From contig CAIUQW010000137.1 of NCBI GenBank assembly GCA_903901395.1, positions 1-12,315 on the forward strand: a stretch of DNA of 12,315 nucleotides, read 5' to 3'. The DNA is from an uncultured Chlorobiales bacterium. GTDB taxonomy: Bacteria > Bacteroidota > Chlorobiia > Chlorobiales > Chlorobiaceae. This document shows positions 1-6,964 of the stretch, piece by piece; the first letter of the stretch is position 1; each line of letters opens with the position of its first letter. Made by a program: the position numbers and the translations under genes. Under the pieces are notes generated by a model. The model worked only from the letters and a program-made list of their open reading frames with translations. It did no database searches and was not told the DNA's origin.

Positions 1-1419
1 CGGGAGATGAGCCGCATCACCCGCGAACGCGGCAAGGTCGAGAGCACGCTGAAAGAGCTGAAGAAGCAGCTCTCCGAGTATCAGTCAAAGCTCAACAGCA
101 CCAAAAAGAACGAGCGCCGCTCGATTGCCGACCTGAACAACATCCGCACCCAGATCAAGGTCTACGAGCGGCTCATCTCAGAGAACCAGGCACTCCTGAA
201 CCAGCTCGACAGGGAGATCGCCCAGCTCCAGAGCGAGCTTCAGGAGAATCGCGAGACCTATCACCACGTCTCGACCGACTTCCGGCAGGTGGTCGTCGCG
301 GCCTACAAGCGCGGCGGAGACCGGAACGGTGAGCTGATGCTCTCGTCAGGGTCGGTCAACGACGCCATTGTCAGGGGCAGATACATGGGCTTTCTGTCGC
401 GCTCGGTCGGCTCGAAGGTGAACGACTTGCAGACGAGCGCGCAGCAGATGGAGAGCAGCCGGGCGCAGCTACAGCAGACCTACAAGCAGAAGGAGCTGGC
501 CATGAAGAGCCAGCAGGAGCAGTTGCAGAGCTACTCTTCCAAACAGAAAGAGAAGGAGCAGGTGCTCACCGGGATTCAGAAGGACAAGCAAACCTACGCC
601 ACCAGGATCACCGAGGTGCGCAAAAAGCAGCGGGCGATGCAGGCCAAAATCGAGTCGCTGATCATGGCGCAGCAGGAGCTGATTCGCCAGGAGCAGGAGC
701 GTGCGCGGCTTGCTGCCCAGCAGCGCCGTCTGAGGCTCGCGCAACAGGCCGAAGCGAGGCGGAAGGCCGCAGAGCAGGCGCGGGCGGAAGCCGCCAGAAG
801 CCGCGCGGCTCAGGAGAGCGCCCGGATCGCCCGTGAGAAAGCGCAGGCAGAGGGGCAACGGAAGTCATCCGCATCCGCTCGTCCTGAAACGATGCCGCCG
901 CAAAAGCCGTTGCGTCCTGTACTTCCAGCCCGCGAAACGCCTCCGCCGCCGCCGCCGAAAGAGGAGCCGGTGGTGGTGGTGGTCGATCAGACAGAGTCGG
1001 AGATCGACCGGGTGTCGGTTGATTTCGACAAGGGCGGGTCACTGCCGTGGCCGGTGAGTAATGGCGTCGTCGTGCGCCGGTTCGGTTCTACACACGACAA
1101 GGAGCTGAACATCGTGACCGTCAGCAATGGTATCGATATTTCCGTTCCGGCGGGCACGCCGGTCAAGTCGGTCTCCGGCGGCAAGGTGGTGCAGGTGGCC
1201 TATCTGCCGACCTTCGGCAACGTGGTGATCGTGCGTCATCCGAAATCGTATCTTACGGTGTACGCCAATCTTGGCCGCGTTTCGGTCGCCAAGGGAGAGA
1301 TTATCCGCTCGCGCCAGTTGCTCGGCTCTTCGGCGGCGATGCCCGAAGGCGGCTCGCAGGTGCACTTCGAGGTCTGGAAAGGCAAGAGCAAGCTGAATCC
1401 ACAAACATGGCTCAGATAA
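1..1419 (+). CDS. EnvC-like murein hydrolase activator (coiled coil + degenerate LytM/M23), 5' partial
   Basis: The frame is already open at base 1 (Arg-Glu precede the first ATG at 7), and no signal peptide is visible, so the true start lies upstream. Numbering from the ATG at 7, residues 1-240 are a long charged Glu/Gln/Lys-rich coiled coil. An Ala/Arg/Gln-rich stretch (about 220-290) and a Pro-rich linker with a run of six prolines follow. Residues 346-470 form a LytM (peptidase M23) domain. Its zinc site is damaged: the HxGxD motif reads SNGID (His to Ser, Asp377 kept) and the HxH motif reads QVH (first His to Gln, His453 kept). EnvC-type proteins have such inactive LytM domains and act at the envelope by activating cell-wall amidases during division. 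The same role is inferred here. The gene is followed 13 bases later by a membrane-protein gene on the same strand. Confidence 0.85.
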   Translation, partial: REMSRITRERGKVESTLKELKKQLSEYQSKLNSTKKNERRSIADLNNIRTQIKVYERLISENQALLNQLDREIAQLQSELQENRETYHHVSTDFRQVVVAAYKRGGDRNGELMLSSGSVNDAIVRGRYMGFLSRSVGSKVNDLQTSAQQMESSRAQLQQTYKQKELAMKSQQEQLQSYSSKQKEKEQVLTGIQKDKQTYATRITEVRKKQRAMQAKIESLIMAQQELIRQEQERARLAAQQRRLRLAQQAEARRKAAEQARAEAARSRAAQESARIAREKAQAEGQRKSSASARPETMPPQKPLRPVLPARETPPPPPPKEEPVVVVVDQTESEIDRVSVDFDKGGSLPWPVSNGVVVRRFGSTHDKELNIVTVSNGIDISVPAGTPVKSVSGGKVVQVAYLPTFGNVVIVRHPKSYLTVYANLGRVSVAKGEIIRSRQLLGSSAAMPEGGSQVHFEVWKGKSKLNPQTWLR

Positions 1420-1420
1420 C

Positions 1421-1427
1421 AGGGAGA
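1421..1427 (+). promoter_or_regulatory. Ribosome binding site of the 1433 membrane-protein gene
   Basis: The purine tract AGGGAGA lies 5 bases before the ATG at 1433, directly after the stop codon of the EnvC-like gene. It supports this start over the overlapping out-of-frame ATG at 1444. Confidence 0.6.
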
Positions 1428-1432
1428 AGATC

Positions 1433-1984
1433 ATGGGAGTGAAATGGCTCTTCGCGGCGATGGTTGCCGTGCTGTTCCGCCCGGAGGCGTTCTGGAAGGA
1501 TGGCCGCGAGCGCTTGCGGGAGGTGAACGCGATGAAGGAGTACGCCGCGCCGCTCATCGCCATCGCGCAGTTCTGCAAGCTGCCCTTTTTCGCGGTGCCG
1601 CGCATGGCCATGCTGATGGCGATCATCGGCTTCACGGTCGATGTGGCCGTGCTCTGGCTGCTCTCCGGCGCAATGGCCGCGATGGCTGGCTCCCGGCGGT
1701 CCGAATCGCTCCAAGAGGATGCTGTGACGCTGCTCTGCTTCTCGCTGACGCCGATCTGGCTCGTCGAGCCGTTCGGCCTTGCCGGAGCGTGGCGCTGGAT
1801 CGTCATGGCGGCGGCCCTCTTCTACACCCTCTTCATCGCGCGAACTGGCACGATAGCGATGCTCGGCGATGAAATTCCTCAGATCGAACCGTTTTTTGGC
1901 AAATCGGCTTTGCTGATTTCAACGGCGGCGATCATCTCATTTCTGCTCCAGGGCGGGCTTATCCGTTTTTTCACCTCTTTCTGA
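1433..1984 (+). CDS. Multi-pass inner-membrane protein, possibly Yip1 family
   Basis: The 183-residue protein is mostly hydrophobic. About five membrane segments can be read by eye, near residues 36-55, 59-86, 97-115, 120-142 and 157-178. A short amphipathic start (Pro17, Trp21) precedes an Ala/Pro-rich first segment that resembles bacterial Yip1-domain proteins. That family link is a pattern impression and no diagnostic motif was seen. No catalytic residues stand out, and the function is unknown. It sits 13 bases after the EnvC-like gene and ends 10 bases before nadE, so the three are probably cotranscribed. The start is supported by a good Shine-Dalgarno sequence. A 142-residue reading in another frame (1444-1872) is Arg/His/Ala-rich and looks like a shadow. 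Confidence 0.75.
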   Translation: MGVKWLFAAMVAVLFRPEAFWKDGRERLREVNAMKEYAAPLIAIAQFCKLPFFAVPRMAMLMAIIGFTVDVAVLWLLSGAMAAMAGSRRSESLQEDAVTLLCFSLTPIWLVEPFGLAGAWRWIVMAAALFYTLFIARTGTIAMLGDEIPQIEPFFGKSALLISTAAIISFLLQGGLIRFFTSF

Positions 1985-1994
1985 CCATCGATCC

Positions 1995-2828
1995 ATGCAA
2001 CCGCAAGACATTCATCTCGATTACAGCCTCGTCGAAGCGATTCTGATTCCCTTCATCCGCAACGAGATCAGGAAGTTCGGCTTCAAATCGGTGGTGCTTG
2101 GTCTCTCCGGCGGAATCGACTCGGCGGTGGTGTGCGAGCTTGCCGCCCGGGCGCTCGGCGCGGAGAATGTGCTGGCGCTGCTGATGCCCTACCGGACGAG
2201 CAGCAAGGAGAGCCTCGACCACGCGCAGTTGATGGTGGATCGCCTCGGCATACGCGCTGAAGTCATGCCTGTGACGGAGGTGGTGGACGCCTTTTTCGCG
2301 ACTCGCCCCGACGCCAGCCGACTGCGGCGCGGCAACGTGATGGCGCGGTCGCGGATGCTCTGCCTCTACGACGTCTCGGCGCGGGACGGCTGCCTGGTGC
2401 TCGGCACAAGCAACAAGACCGAGTTGATGCTTGGCTACGGCACGATGTTCGGCGACATGGCCTCGGCGGTCAACCCGATTGGCGACCTCTACAAAACGCA
2501 GATTTTCGGTCTCGCGCGGCATCTCGGCATTCCCGCGCCGCTCATCGACAAGCCGCCATCCGCCGACCTCTGGGAGGGCCAGAGCGACGAGGCTGATCTC
2601 GGCTTCAGCTACGACGTGGTCGACCGCCTGCTCTACATGATGATCGAGGAACGCATGGATCGTGAAGCCATTCTCGCCGAAGGAATCGAACCCGCGTTCT
2701 ACCAGCGAGTGCGAAGCATGGTGGTGCGAAACCAGTACAAGCGCATGATGCCCGTCATCGCCAAAATCTCAGGCCGCACCCAGGGCGCGGATTTCCGCTA
2801 CGCCCGCGACTGGCAAGAGGTGAGGTGA
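1995..2828 (+). CDS. nadE: NH3-dependent NAD(+) synthetase
   Basis: This enzyme makes the last step of NAD synthesis in the cytoplasm: it adenylates deamido-NAD with ATP and amidates it with ammonia. The 277-residue product carries the ATP-pyrophosphatase P-loop SGGIDS at residues 38-43. It also has the RxxM-type segment around Arg118-Met121, the [14 protein letters not shown] stretch at 137-150 and the KPPSADLW segment at 186-193, all characteristic of NadE. There is no N-terminal nitrilase-type glutaminase domain, and the length matches the short ammonia-dependent class, so glutamine is probably not the direct amide donor. The ATG at 1995 has only a weak Shine-Dalgarno, 10 bases after the preceding stop, and translation may rely on coupling. 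It is the last gene of the plus-strand cluster and faces the minus-strand TPR operon. Confidence 0.95.
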   Translation: MQPQDIHLDYSLVEAILIPFIRNEIRKFGFKSVVLGLSGGIDSAVVCELAARALGAENVLALLMPYRTSSKESLDHAQLMVDRLGIRAEVMPVTEVVDAFFATRPDASRLRRGNVMARSRMLCLYDVSARDGCLVLGTSNKTELMLGYGTMFGDMASAVNPIGDLYKTQIFGLARHLGIPAPLIDKPPSADLWEGQSDEADLGFSYDVVDRLLYMMIEERMDREAILAEGIEPAFYQRVRSMVVRNQYKRMMPVIAKISGRTQGADFRYARDWQEVR

Positions 2829-2892
2829 ATTTTATTGCCTGCTTGGTCTGATTCGTCTCGTCAGATTTGTCGGAAATCGAACGCAACATTCT

Positions 2893-2908
2893 CGCGGCGC
2901 TTGCCGCG
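2893..2908. terminator. Short GC hairpin between convergent nadE and TPR gene, possible weak terminator
   Basis: CGCGGC and GCCGCG pair across a four-base loop in the 93-base gap between the convergent genes. A second 4-bp stem (ACGC/GCGT, 2911-2922) lies beside it. No T-run follows directly on either strand, although the plus strand becomes T-rich at about 2928. It could slow or end transcription from both sides, but it is not a canonical intrinsic terminator. Confidence 0.3.
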
Positions 2909-2921
2909 CAACGCATGAGCG

Positions 2922-4472
2922 TCACTGCTTTTTCTTCGCCAGCAAATCGTTCAGGTTGTTTCTGTGTAGTCTTGTAATTGGATGATTCGGGCCGAGCGCC
3001 TTTTCTTCGATTCCGAGAGCACGTCGCATGAGCGGTTCAGCCTCGTCATAGTTGCCTTGTTTTGAGAGTAAAAGCGCCAGATTGTTCAGGTCAGTAGCAA
3101 CTCCGGGGTGATTCGGGCCGAGCGCTTTTTCATCGATAGCGAGAGCGCGTCGGTAGAGCGGTTCCGCTTCATCATATTTGCCCTGAGCATAGAATAAACT
3201 CGCCAGATTGTTCAGTTGAGTAGCCACGTTCGGGTGATTCGGGCCGAGCACCTTTTCATGGATAGCCAAAGCACGTCGGTAGAGCGGTTCAGCCTCGTCG
3301 TAGTTGCCTTGTTCTGAGAGTAAAAGCGCCAGATTGTTCAGTTGAGTAGCCACGTTCGGGTGATTCGGGCCGAGCGTCTTTTCGCCGATAGCCAAAGCAC
3401 GTCGGGCGAGCGGTTCAGCCTCGTCATGCTTGCCCTGCGTTTTCAGTAAAAGCGCCAGATTGTTCAGGTCAGTAGCAACCTCGGGGTGATTCAGGCCGAG
3501 CGCTTTTTCGTCGATAGCCAGAGCACGCCGGTAGAGCGGTTCAGCCTCGTCGTAGTTGCCCTGCGTTTTCAGTAAAAGCGCCAGATTGTTCAGTCGGATA
3601 GCCACGTTCGGGTGATTCGGGCCGAGCGTCTTTTCGCCGATAGCCAAAGCACGTCGGTAGAGCGGTTCCGCTTCATCATATTTGCCTTGATCTTGCAGCA
3701 AATTCGCCAGATTGTTCAGTTGGATAGCCACGTTTGGGTGATTCGGGCCGAGTGTCTTTTCGCCGATAGCCAAAGCATTACGAAAAAGCGGTTCAGCTTC
3801 TGGGTATCGTCCCATTCTCCAGAGTATGGTTGCGTGAGCATCGAGATAGAGCGGGTTCTCATCCTCGATAGCGGCGGCTTTTTTGTAGTAGCGTTCGGCT
3901 TCGGGGTAGTTGATTTGCAGTTCGCAGGTCTGGGCTTGCAGATAATGCACCTTTGCAAGGTCTTGCTGCAAATCGTTGTGCTTGTCACGGAACTCGCTCA
4001 ACAGGCGATTGACCTCATCGTAGTTGAAGTCGTTTCTGGCGGCTTCGACTTTTGGAATCAGGGCTTTCAGTTCAGCGCCGACGGAGCCTTGCTGAAACAG
4101 TTTTTGCGCGTCGGCATCCGCCTGCACGACCTTGTCGAGGTAGTTCGACAAATCTTCCCAGAATTTCGCTTTGCTGTAGGCATCGAGCTGTTCGACATCC
4201 TTGCCGCCATGAGCGGCGCGAACCAGCTTCCTGAAGGCAGGATTCTCTTTGGTCGCCTCCCAGTCCTGCTGCTGGATTCTCTTTCTGAACTCAGCCTCTT
4301 GCTTCGGACTCAATCCCTGATACACCGTGAGATCACGGCCAACAATATTGCCATTACCCTGAATGAAAGTTGTACCTGTTGAGTTGGCGCTCAGACATGA
4401 CGGAGCGGCAAGAGTGCTGGCCGAAATGCTGAACACAGCGTATGCGGCGATGATTCTGATGGCTGGTTTCAT
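2922..4472 (-). CDS. Exported TPR (kinesin-light-chain type) repeat protein, copy with near-identical repeats
   Basis: The 516-residue protein starts with a clear signal peptide (residues 1-23, Lys/Arg then a hydrophobic core ending near LAA), so it should act outside the cytoplasm. Residues 38-53 hold the Gly/Asn motif QGNGNIVGRDLTVYQG. Residues about 54-200 form a helical region that closely matches the upstream paralogue. From about 219 to 508 there are seven TPR units in exact 42-residue register: EAEPL recurs every 42 residues from 225 and LG(P/L)NHP every 42 from 241. Such TPRs bind proteins or peptides; no enzymatic domain is present and the partner is unknown. A GGAG site precedes the start. 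A Cys at 26 is not in a convincing lipobox. The gene is the last in the operon, 75 bases after its paralogue, and appears somewhat more AT-rich than the flanking housekeeping genes. Confidence 0.85.
   Translation of the reverse strand: MKPAIRIIAAYAVFSISASTLAAPSCLSANSTGTTFIQGNGNIVGRDLTVYQGLSPKQEAEFRKRIQQQDWEATKENPAFRKLVRAAHGGKDVEQLDAYSKAKFWEDLSNYLDKVVQADADAQKLFQQGSVGAELKALIPKVEAARNDFNYDEVNRLLSEFRDKHNDLQQDLAKVHYLQAQTCELQINYPEAERYYKKAAAIEDENPLYLDAHATILWRMGRYPEAEPLFRNALAIGEKTLGPNHPNVAIQLNNLANLLQDQGKYDEAEPLYRRALAIGEKTLGPNHPNVAIRLNNLALLLKTQGNYDEAEPLYRRALAIDEKALGLNHPEVATDLNNLALLLKTQGKHDEAEPLARRALAIGEKTLGPNHPNVATQLNNLALLLSEQGNYDEAEPLYRRALAIHEKVLGPNHPNVATQLNNLASLFYAQGKYDEAEPLYRRALAIDEKALGPNHPGVATDLNNLALLLSKQGNYDEAEPLMRRALGIEEKALGPNHPITRLHRNNLNDLLAKKKQ
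2955..3815 (-). repeat. Coding tandem repeat, about seven units of 126 bp
   Basis: The DNA repeats at 126 bp with long exactly shared blocks. For example, a block of about 45 bases recurs at about 3360 and about 3612, and a block of about 38 bases recurs in the neighbouring units near 3440 and 3556. The period equals 42 codons, so each unit adds one TPR without changing frame. The near identity points to recent unit duplication or gene conversion. Confidence 0.85.
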
Positions 4473-4482
4473 CGATGTTATT

Positions 4483-4486
4483 CTCC
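4483..4486 (-). promoter_or_regulatory. Ribosome binding site of the 2922-4472 TPR gene
   Basis: GGAG on the minus strand lies 10 bases before the ATG at 4472. It is one of the few recognisable Shine-Dalgarno sites in the window and supports that start. Confidence 0.5.
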
Positions 4487-4547
4487 GTGAAGCTTTTGCG
4501 TAGCGTTGACGGGAAAAGTCACTGGTGAAGCTCGGGGGATGACCCAG

Positions 4548-6104
4548 CTATTGCTTTTTCCTGGCCTGGACAGCGTTCAGGTAGTTTCTGCATGAAATGC
4601 TGTTCGGATGCTCCGGGCCGAGCGTCAATTCATCGATAGCGAGCGCGCGTCGGAAGAGCGGTTCAGCGTCATCAAACTTGCCCTGAACGCAGAGCAATCC
4701 CGCCAGATTGGTCAGGCTTATGGCAACGAAAGGATGAAACGGGCCAAGCGTCGTTTCCTGAATCGTCAGTGCCCGACGATAGAGCAGTTCCGCTTCGGCA
4801 AACTTGCCCATATCTTGCAGCAATTGCGCCAGATTGTTCAGAATCGTGGCAACATCGGGATGCTGCGGGCCGAGAACTTTTTCAGTGATGGTCAATGCGC
4901 GTCGATAGAGAAGTTCCGCTTCGTTTCCTTTACCCATATCACATAGCAAATGTGCCAGATTGTTCAGAATTCTGGCAACATCCGGGTGCTCTGCTCCGTG
5001 AGCTTTTTCAATGATAGCCAGAGCGCGTCGATAGAGTGGTTCCGCTTCGGCATATTTCCCCTGTTTTTCAAGCACGCACGCCAGGTTGTTCAAACATATA
5101 ACGATATCTTGATGCTCCGGGCCCCAAACTTTTTCTGTGATTGCCAACACTCGTCGAAAGAGCGGTTCCGCTTCGCTATATTTTCCTTGCGCCTCAAGCA
5201 GGCTCGCCAGATGGTTCAGGGTGGAAGCAACCAAGAGATGTTCGGGTCCGAGAGTTTTTTCATTGATAGCCAAAGCGCGTCGATGGAGAGGTTCCGCTTC
5301 GTTATACTTGCCCTGATCCTGCAAAAACCTCGCCAGATTGCTCAGGCTTGCAGCGACGTAAAGATGTTCAGGCCCGAAAGTTTTTTCAAAATTAGCCAAA
5401 GCGCGTCGAAACAGAGGTTCGGCTTCGGCATATCGACCCAGCGTATTGAGAATGACAGCATGGGCATTGAGGTAGATCGGATTTTCGTCATCGATGGCGG
5501 CTGCCTTGCGGTAATAACGCTCGGCTTCCGGGTAGTTGATTTGCAGTTCGTAATTCTGCCCCTGCAGATAACTTACCTTTGCCAGATCCTGCTCCAGCCC
5601 CTGATTGCTGCCTCTGAAGCCACTGAGCAGCCGGTTGACCTCGTCGTAGTTGAAGTCGTTTCTGGCGGCTTCGATTTTAGGAATCAGCGCTTTCAGCTCC
5701 GAGCCCACATTGCCCTGCTGAAACAGTTTTTGCGCGTCGGTATCCGCCTGCACGAACCTGTTGAGATAGTTTGACAGGTCTTCCCAGAAGGTCGCCTTGC
5801 TGTATTCGTCGAGCTGTTCGACATCCTTGCCGCCATGGCAGGCGCGCACCAGCTTTCTCAATGCCGGATTGTCTTTGGCAGCTTCCCAGTCCTGCTCCTG
5901 AATGGAGCGTCTGTACTCGGCAAGCTGTTTGGGATTCAATCCCTGATAAATGGCGACATTGCCACCGGCAACGATGTTCTGATTCCCCTGAATGACGGTT
6001 GACGCGCCTTTTTTCAGTTCGCTCAGGCCTGGAGCCGGAGCGATGACGCTTGCCGACAGAGAGAAAACCGTGCAGACGGCAACGACTCTCCTGACCGGGT
6101 TCAT
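4548..6104 (-). CDS. Exported TPR (kinesin-light-chain type) repeat protein, diverged paralogue
   Basis: The 518-residue product has the same plan as its downstream neighbour. A signal peptide covers residues 1-24. The Gly/Asn motif QGNQNIVAGGNVAIYQG sits at 39-55. A helical region (56-205) follows, with blocks such as FWEDLSNYL and ARNDFNYDEVNRLL shared with the paralogue. Seven TPR units of exactly 42 residues complete it (AEPL or AELL every 42 from 228; the GPxHP-type motif every 42 from 244). The units are clearly more diverged from one another than in the downstream copy. The predicted location is the periplasm or cell surface, and the role is inferred to be protein binding or scaffolding. 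Its ATG overlaps the stop of the upstream 90-residue gene as ATGA, so translation is probably coupled. Both paralogues end in a Lys-Lys-Gln tail. Confidence 0.85.
   Translation of the reverse strand: MNPVRRVVAVCTVFSLSASVIAPAPGLSELKKGASTVIQGNQNIVAGGNVAIYQGLNPKQLAEYRRSIQEQDWEAAKDNPALRKLVRACHGGKDVEQLDEYSKATFWEDLSNYLNRFVQADTDAQKLFQQGNVGSELKALIPKIEAARNDFNYDEVNRLLSGFRGSNQGLEQDLAKVSYLQGQNYELQINYPEAERYYRKAAAIDDENPIYLNAHAVILNTLGRYAEAEPLFRRALANFEKTFGPEHLYVAASLSNLARFLQDQGKYNEAEPLHRRALAINEKTLGPEHLLVASTLNHLASLLEAQGKYSEAEPLFRRVLAITEKVWGPEHQDIVICLNNLACVLEKQGKYAEAEPLYRRALAIIEKAHGAEHPDVARILNNLAHLLCDMGKGNEAELLYRRALTITEKVLGPQHPDVATILNNLAQLLQDMGKFAEAELLYRRALTIQETTLGPFHPFVAISLTNLAGLLCVQGKFDDAEPLFRRALAIDELTLGPEHPNSISCRNYLNAVQARKKQ
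4600..5440 (-). repeat. Coding tandem repeat, seven diverged 126-bp units
   Basis: The register is the same 126 bp (42 codons) as in the neighbouring paralogue. Here the units share only short identical blocks (around the CGTCG and GCCAGATTGTTCAG cores) and vary elsewhere, so this array appears older or less often homogenised. Confidence 0.75.
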
Positions 6105-6373
6105 CGCTTGTGCGCACCCTTGATGGTGACATTGCCGCCAGCGCTGATGTTGCTGTCTCCATTAATGATGGTGACACCACCGTTGTTGCCCTGAACGGCC
6201 TGGGAACCGTGATCCGCCGAAACCGAAATCTGAGCCGGTGGCGCTGTCGCGGCAGGCTTGGAGGAAGCGCTTTCTGGTTTACTGGAGTTCAGATAACCAA
6301 AAAAACCGGTCAGGATGGTAACGATAATGGTTACTGCTCCTCCGATGATCGCGAGTTTGACTTCTGTTTTCAT
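6101..6373 (-). CDS. Small membrane-anchored protein with Gly/Asn-rich C-terminal motif
   Basis: The 90-residue protein has one membrane segment (about residues 8-27) after a short charged start. A Ser/Ala/Pro-rich linker (30-47) follows, then a Gly/Asn-rich tail at 61-86 that includes NGDSNISAGGNVTIKG. By the positive-inside rule the short Lys-containing N-terminus should stay in the cytoplasm and the tail should face the periplasm; this topology is inferred. The tail matches the motif just after the signal peptide of both TPR proteins downstream, most closely the adjacent one (G-x-x-N-I-x-A-G-G-N-V-x-I). The stop overlaps the next start by ATGA, so this is the first gene of a three-gene operon. 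No known family was recognised. It could be a membrane dock for the TPR proteins. The Shine-Dalgarno is weak. Confidence 0.75.
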   Translation of the reverse strand: MKTEVKLAIIGGAVTIIVTILTGFFGYLNSSKPESASSKPAATAPPAQISVSADHGSQAVQGNNGGVTIINGDSNISAGGNVTIKGAHKR

Positions 6374-6418
6374 TGGCGTGGAGATTGGTTGTTAAAACAG
6401 CATAGCCTGAATGTTTAC

Positions 6419-6447
6419 AAGATAATGCGAAATTAATACGAAAACAA
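6419..6447 (-). promoter_or_regulatory. Possible promoter of the three-gene TPR operon
   Basis: On the minus strand, TTGTTT and TATCTT are separated by 17 bases in an AT-rich stretch about 45 bases before the ATG at 6373. The matches to the consensus are only 3/6 and 4/6, so the call rests mainly on position and spacing. Confidence 0.25.
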
Positions 6448-6521
6448 TACAAAAGTAACCGCTGATGGGTGTAAAAGAGCGCGAAGAGCGGTTGCTGTGG
6501 TTGTGAGCAAATACCGGGTTT

Positions 6522-6559
6522 AGCCGCTAAGGGTAGTGTCCGTTTTCTGTTATGCGGCT
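6522..6559. repeat. Imperfect inverted repeat in the 6374-6700 gap
   Basis: AGCCGCTAA (6522-6530) pairs with TTA-T-GCGGCT (6550-6559) with one bulged T and a loop of about 19 bases. No T-run follows on either strand. Apart from this, the promoter candidate at 6419-6447 and a 40-codon minus-strand reading (6582-6704), nothing recognisable was seen between 6374 and 6700. Confidence 0.35.
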
Positions 6560-6700
6560 TCGGGCTGTGCAGGATGAGGGATCAGGGGCGATATGTCCCG
6601 TTGTGGTACGCAATACTGAATTTGAAGTCAATGCGCTGCCTTTCACCGAACGTTTGCAGTAGAGCAATGGCCAATCCGGAAGCCATCTGAATCACGTTTT

Positions 6701-6922
6701 TCATCTCACAAGATTGATTTTATCTGCGCAGGTTGTTGAGTGAAGGGGAGCGGGACGGCTGCCGGATTTGATTCTTGCTACGACCCGTTGCGAAACACCC
6801 ATTCGCGAGGCAATTGCTGCCTTGGTTTGGCCAGCGTTGGTTCTGGCTTCCAGCAAAGCAGCGAGGGAAGAGCACTCGTCTTCAAGCTTTTTTCCCCAAA
6901 CAAAAAAAGGCTGCCCGGTCAA
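6701..6922 (-). pseudogene. Broken XRE/HigA-type helix-turn-helix gene
   Basis: In this frame, residues 18-56 read like the core of an XRE/HigA antitoxin: LAALLEARTNAGQTKAAIA, then SRMGVSQRVVARIKSGSR, the usual helix-turn-helix followed by the SG-R turn. After SGSR the expected family ending is lost in this frame. It appears in another minus-strand frame as SPSLNNLRR followed by a stop at 6720-6722, which indicates a frameshift near 6750. No ATG or GTG precedes the domain: the first usable codon is TTG inside the tpiA terminator, and the first residues are encoded by the terminator itself. No HigB-like toxin gene is next to it. It is best read as the remnant of a toxin-antitoxin or phage-type regulator; expression from a leaderless start is not excluded. 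Confidence 0.55.
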
Positions 6923-6937
6923 ACCTTGGCAGCCTTT
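6902..6937 (-). terminator. Intrinsic terminator of the greA-tpiA operon
   Basis: On the minus strand AAAGGCTGCC (6937-6928) pairs perfectly with GGCAGCCTTT (6915-6906) across a 12-base loop, and the T-run extends to 6902 (seven Ts). It begins 28 bases after the tpiA stop. It is a textbook rho-independent terminator and ends the greA / 74-residue gene / tpiA transcript. Confidence 0.9.
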
Positions 6938-6964
6938 AAGTGCTGAAATTGTAAGCCGTTCGCG

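Noticed and set aside
1039..1806. 255-residue minus-strand reading frame across the EnvC-like and membrane-protein genes
   Set aside because: It spans the boundary of two supported plus-strand genes and has low-complexity composition, so it is a shadow.
4392..4403. Lipoprotein signal at Cys26 of the 2922-4472 TPR protein
   Set aside because: The residues before the Cys (A-A-P-S) do not fit a lipobox, and the paralogue has no Cys there. A signal peptidase I site is more likely.
2955..5440. CRISPR array
   Set aside because: The repeats have a 126-bp period, are coding throughout as TPR units and have no unique spacers.
3612..5774. Plus-strand reading frames over the TPR arrays (3612-4382, 4608-4946, 4950-5774)
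   Set aside because: Their apparent repeats are the reverse reading of the 126-bp TPR units. The minus-strand proteins have signal peptides and exact TPR register, so these are shadows.
6531..6560. Insertion-sequence end near the 6522-6559 inverted repeat
   Set aside because: There is no matching second end, no transposase fragment and no target-site duplication in view.
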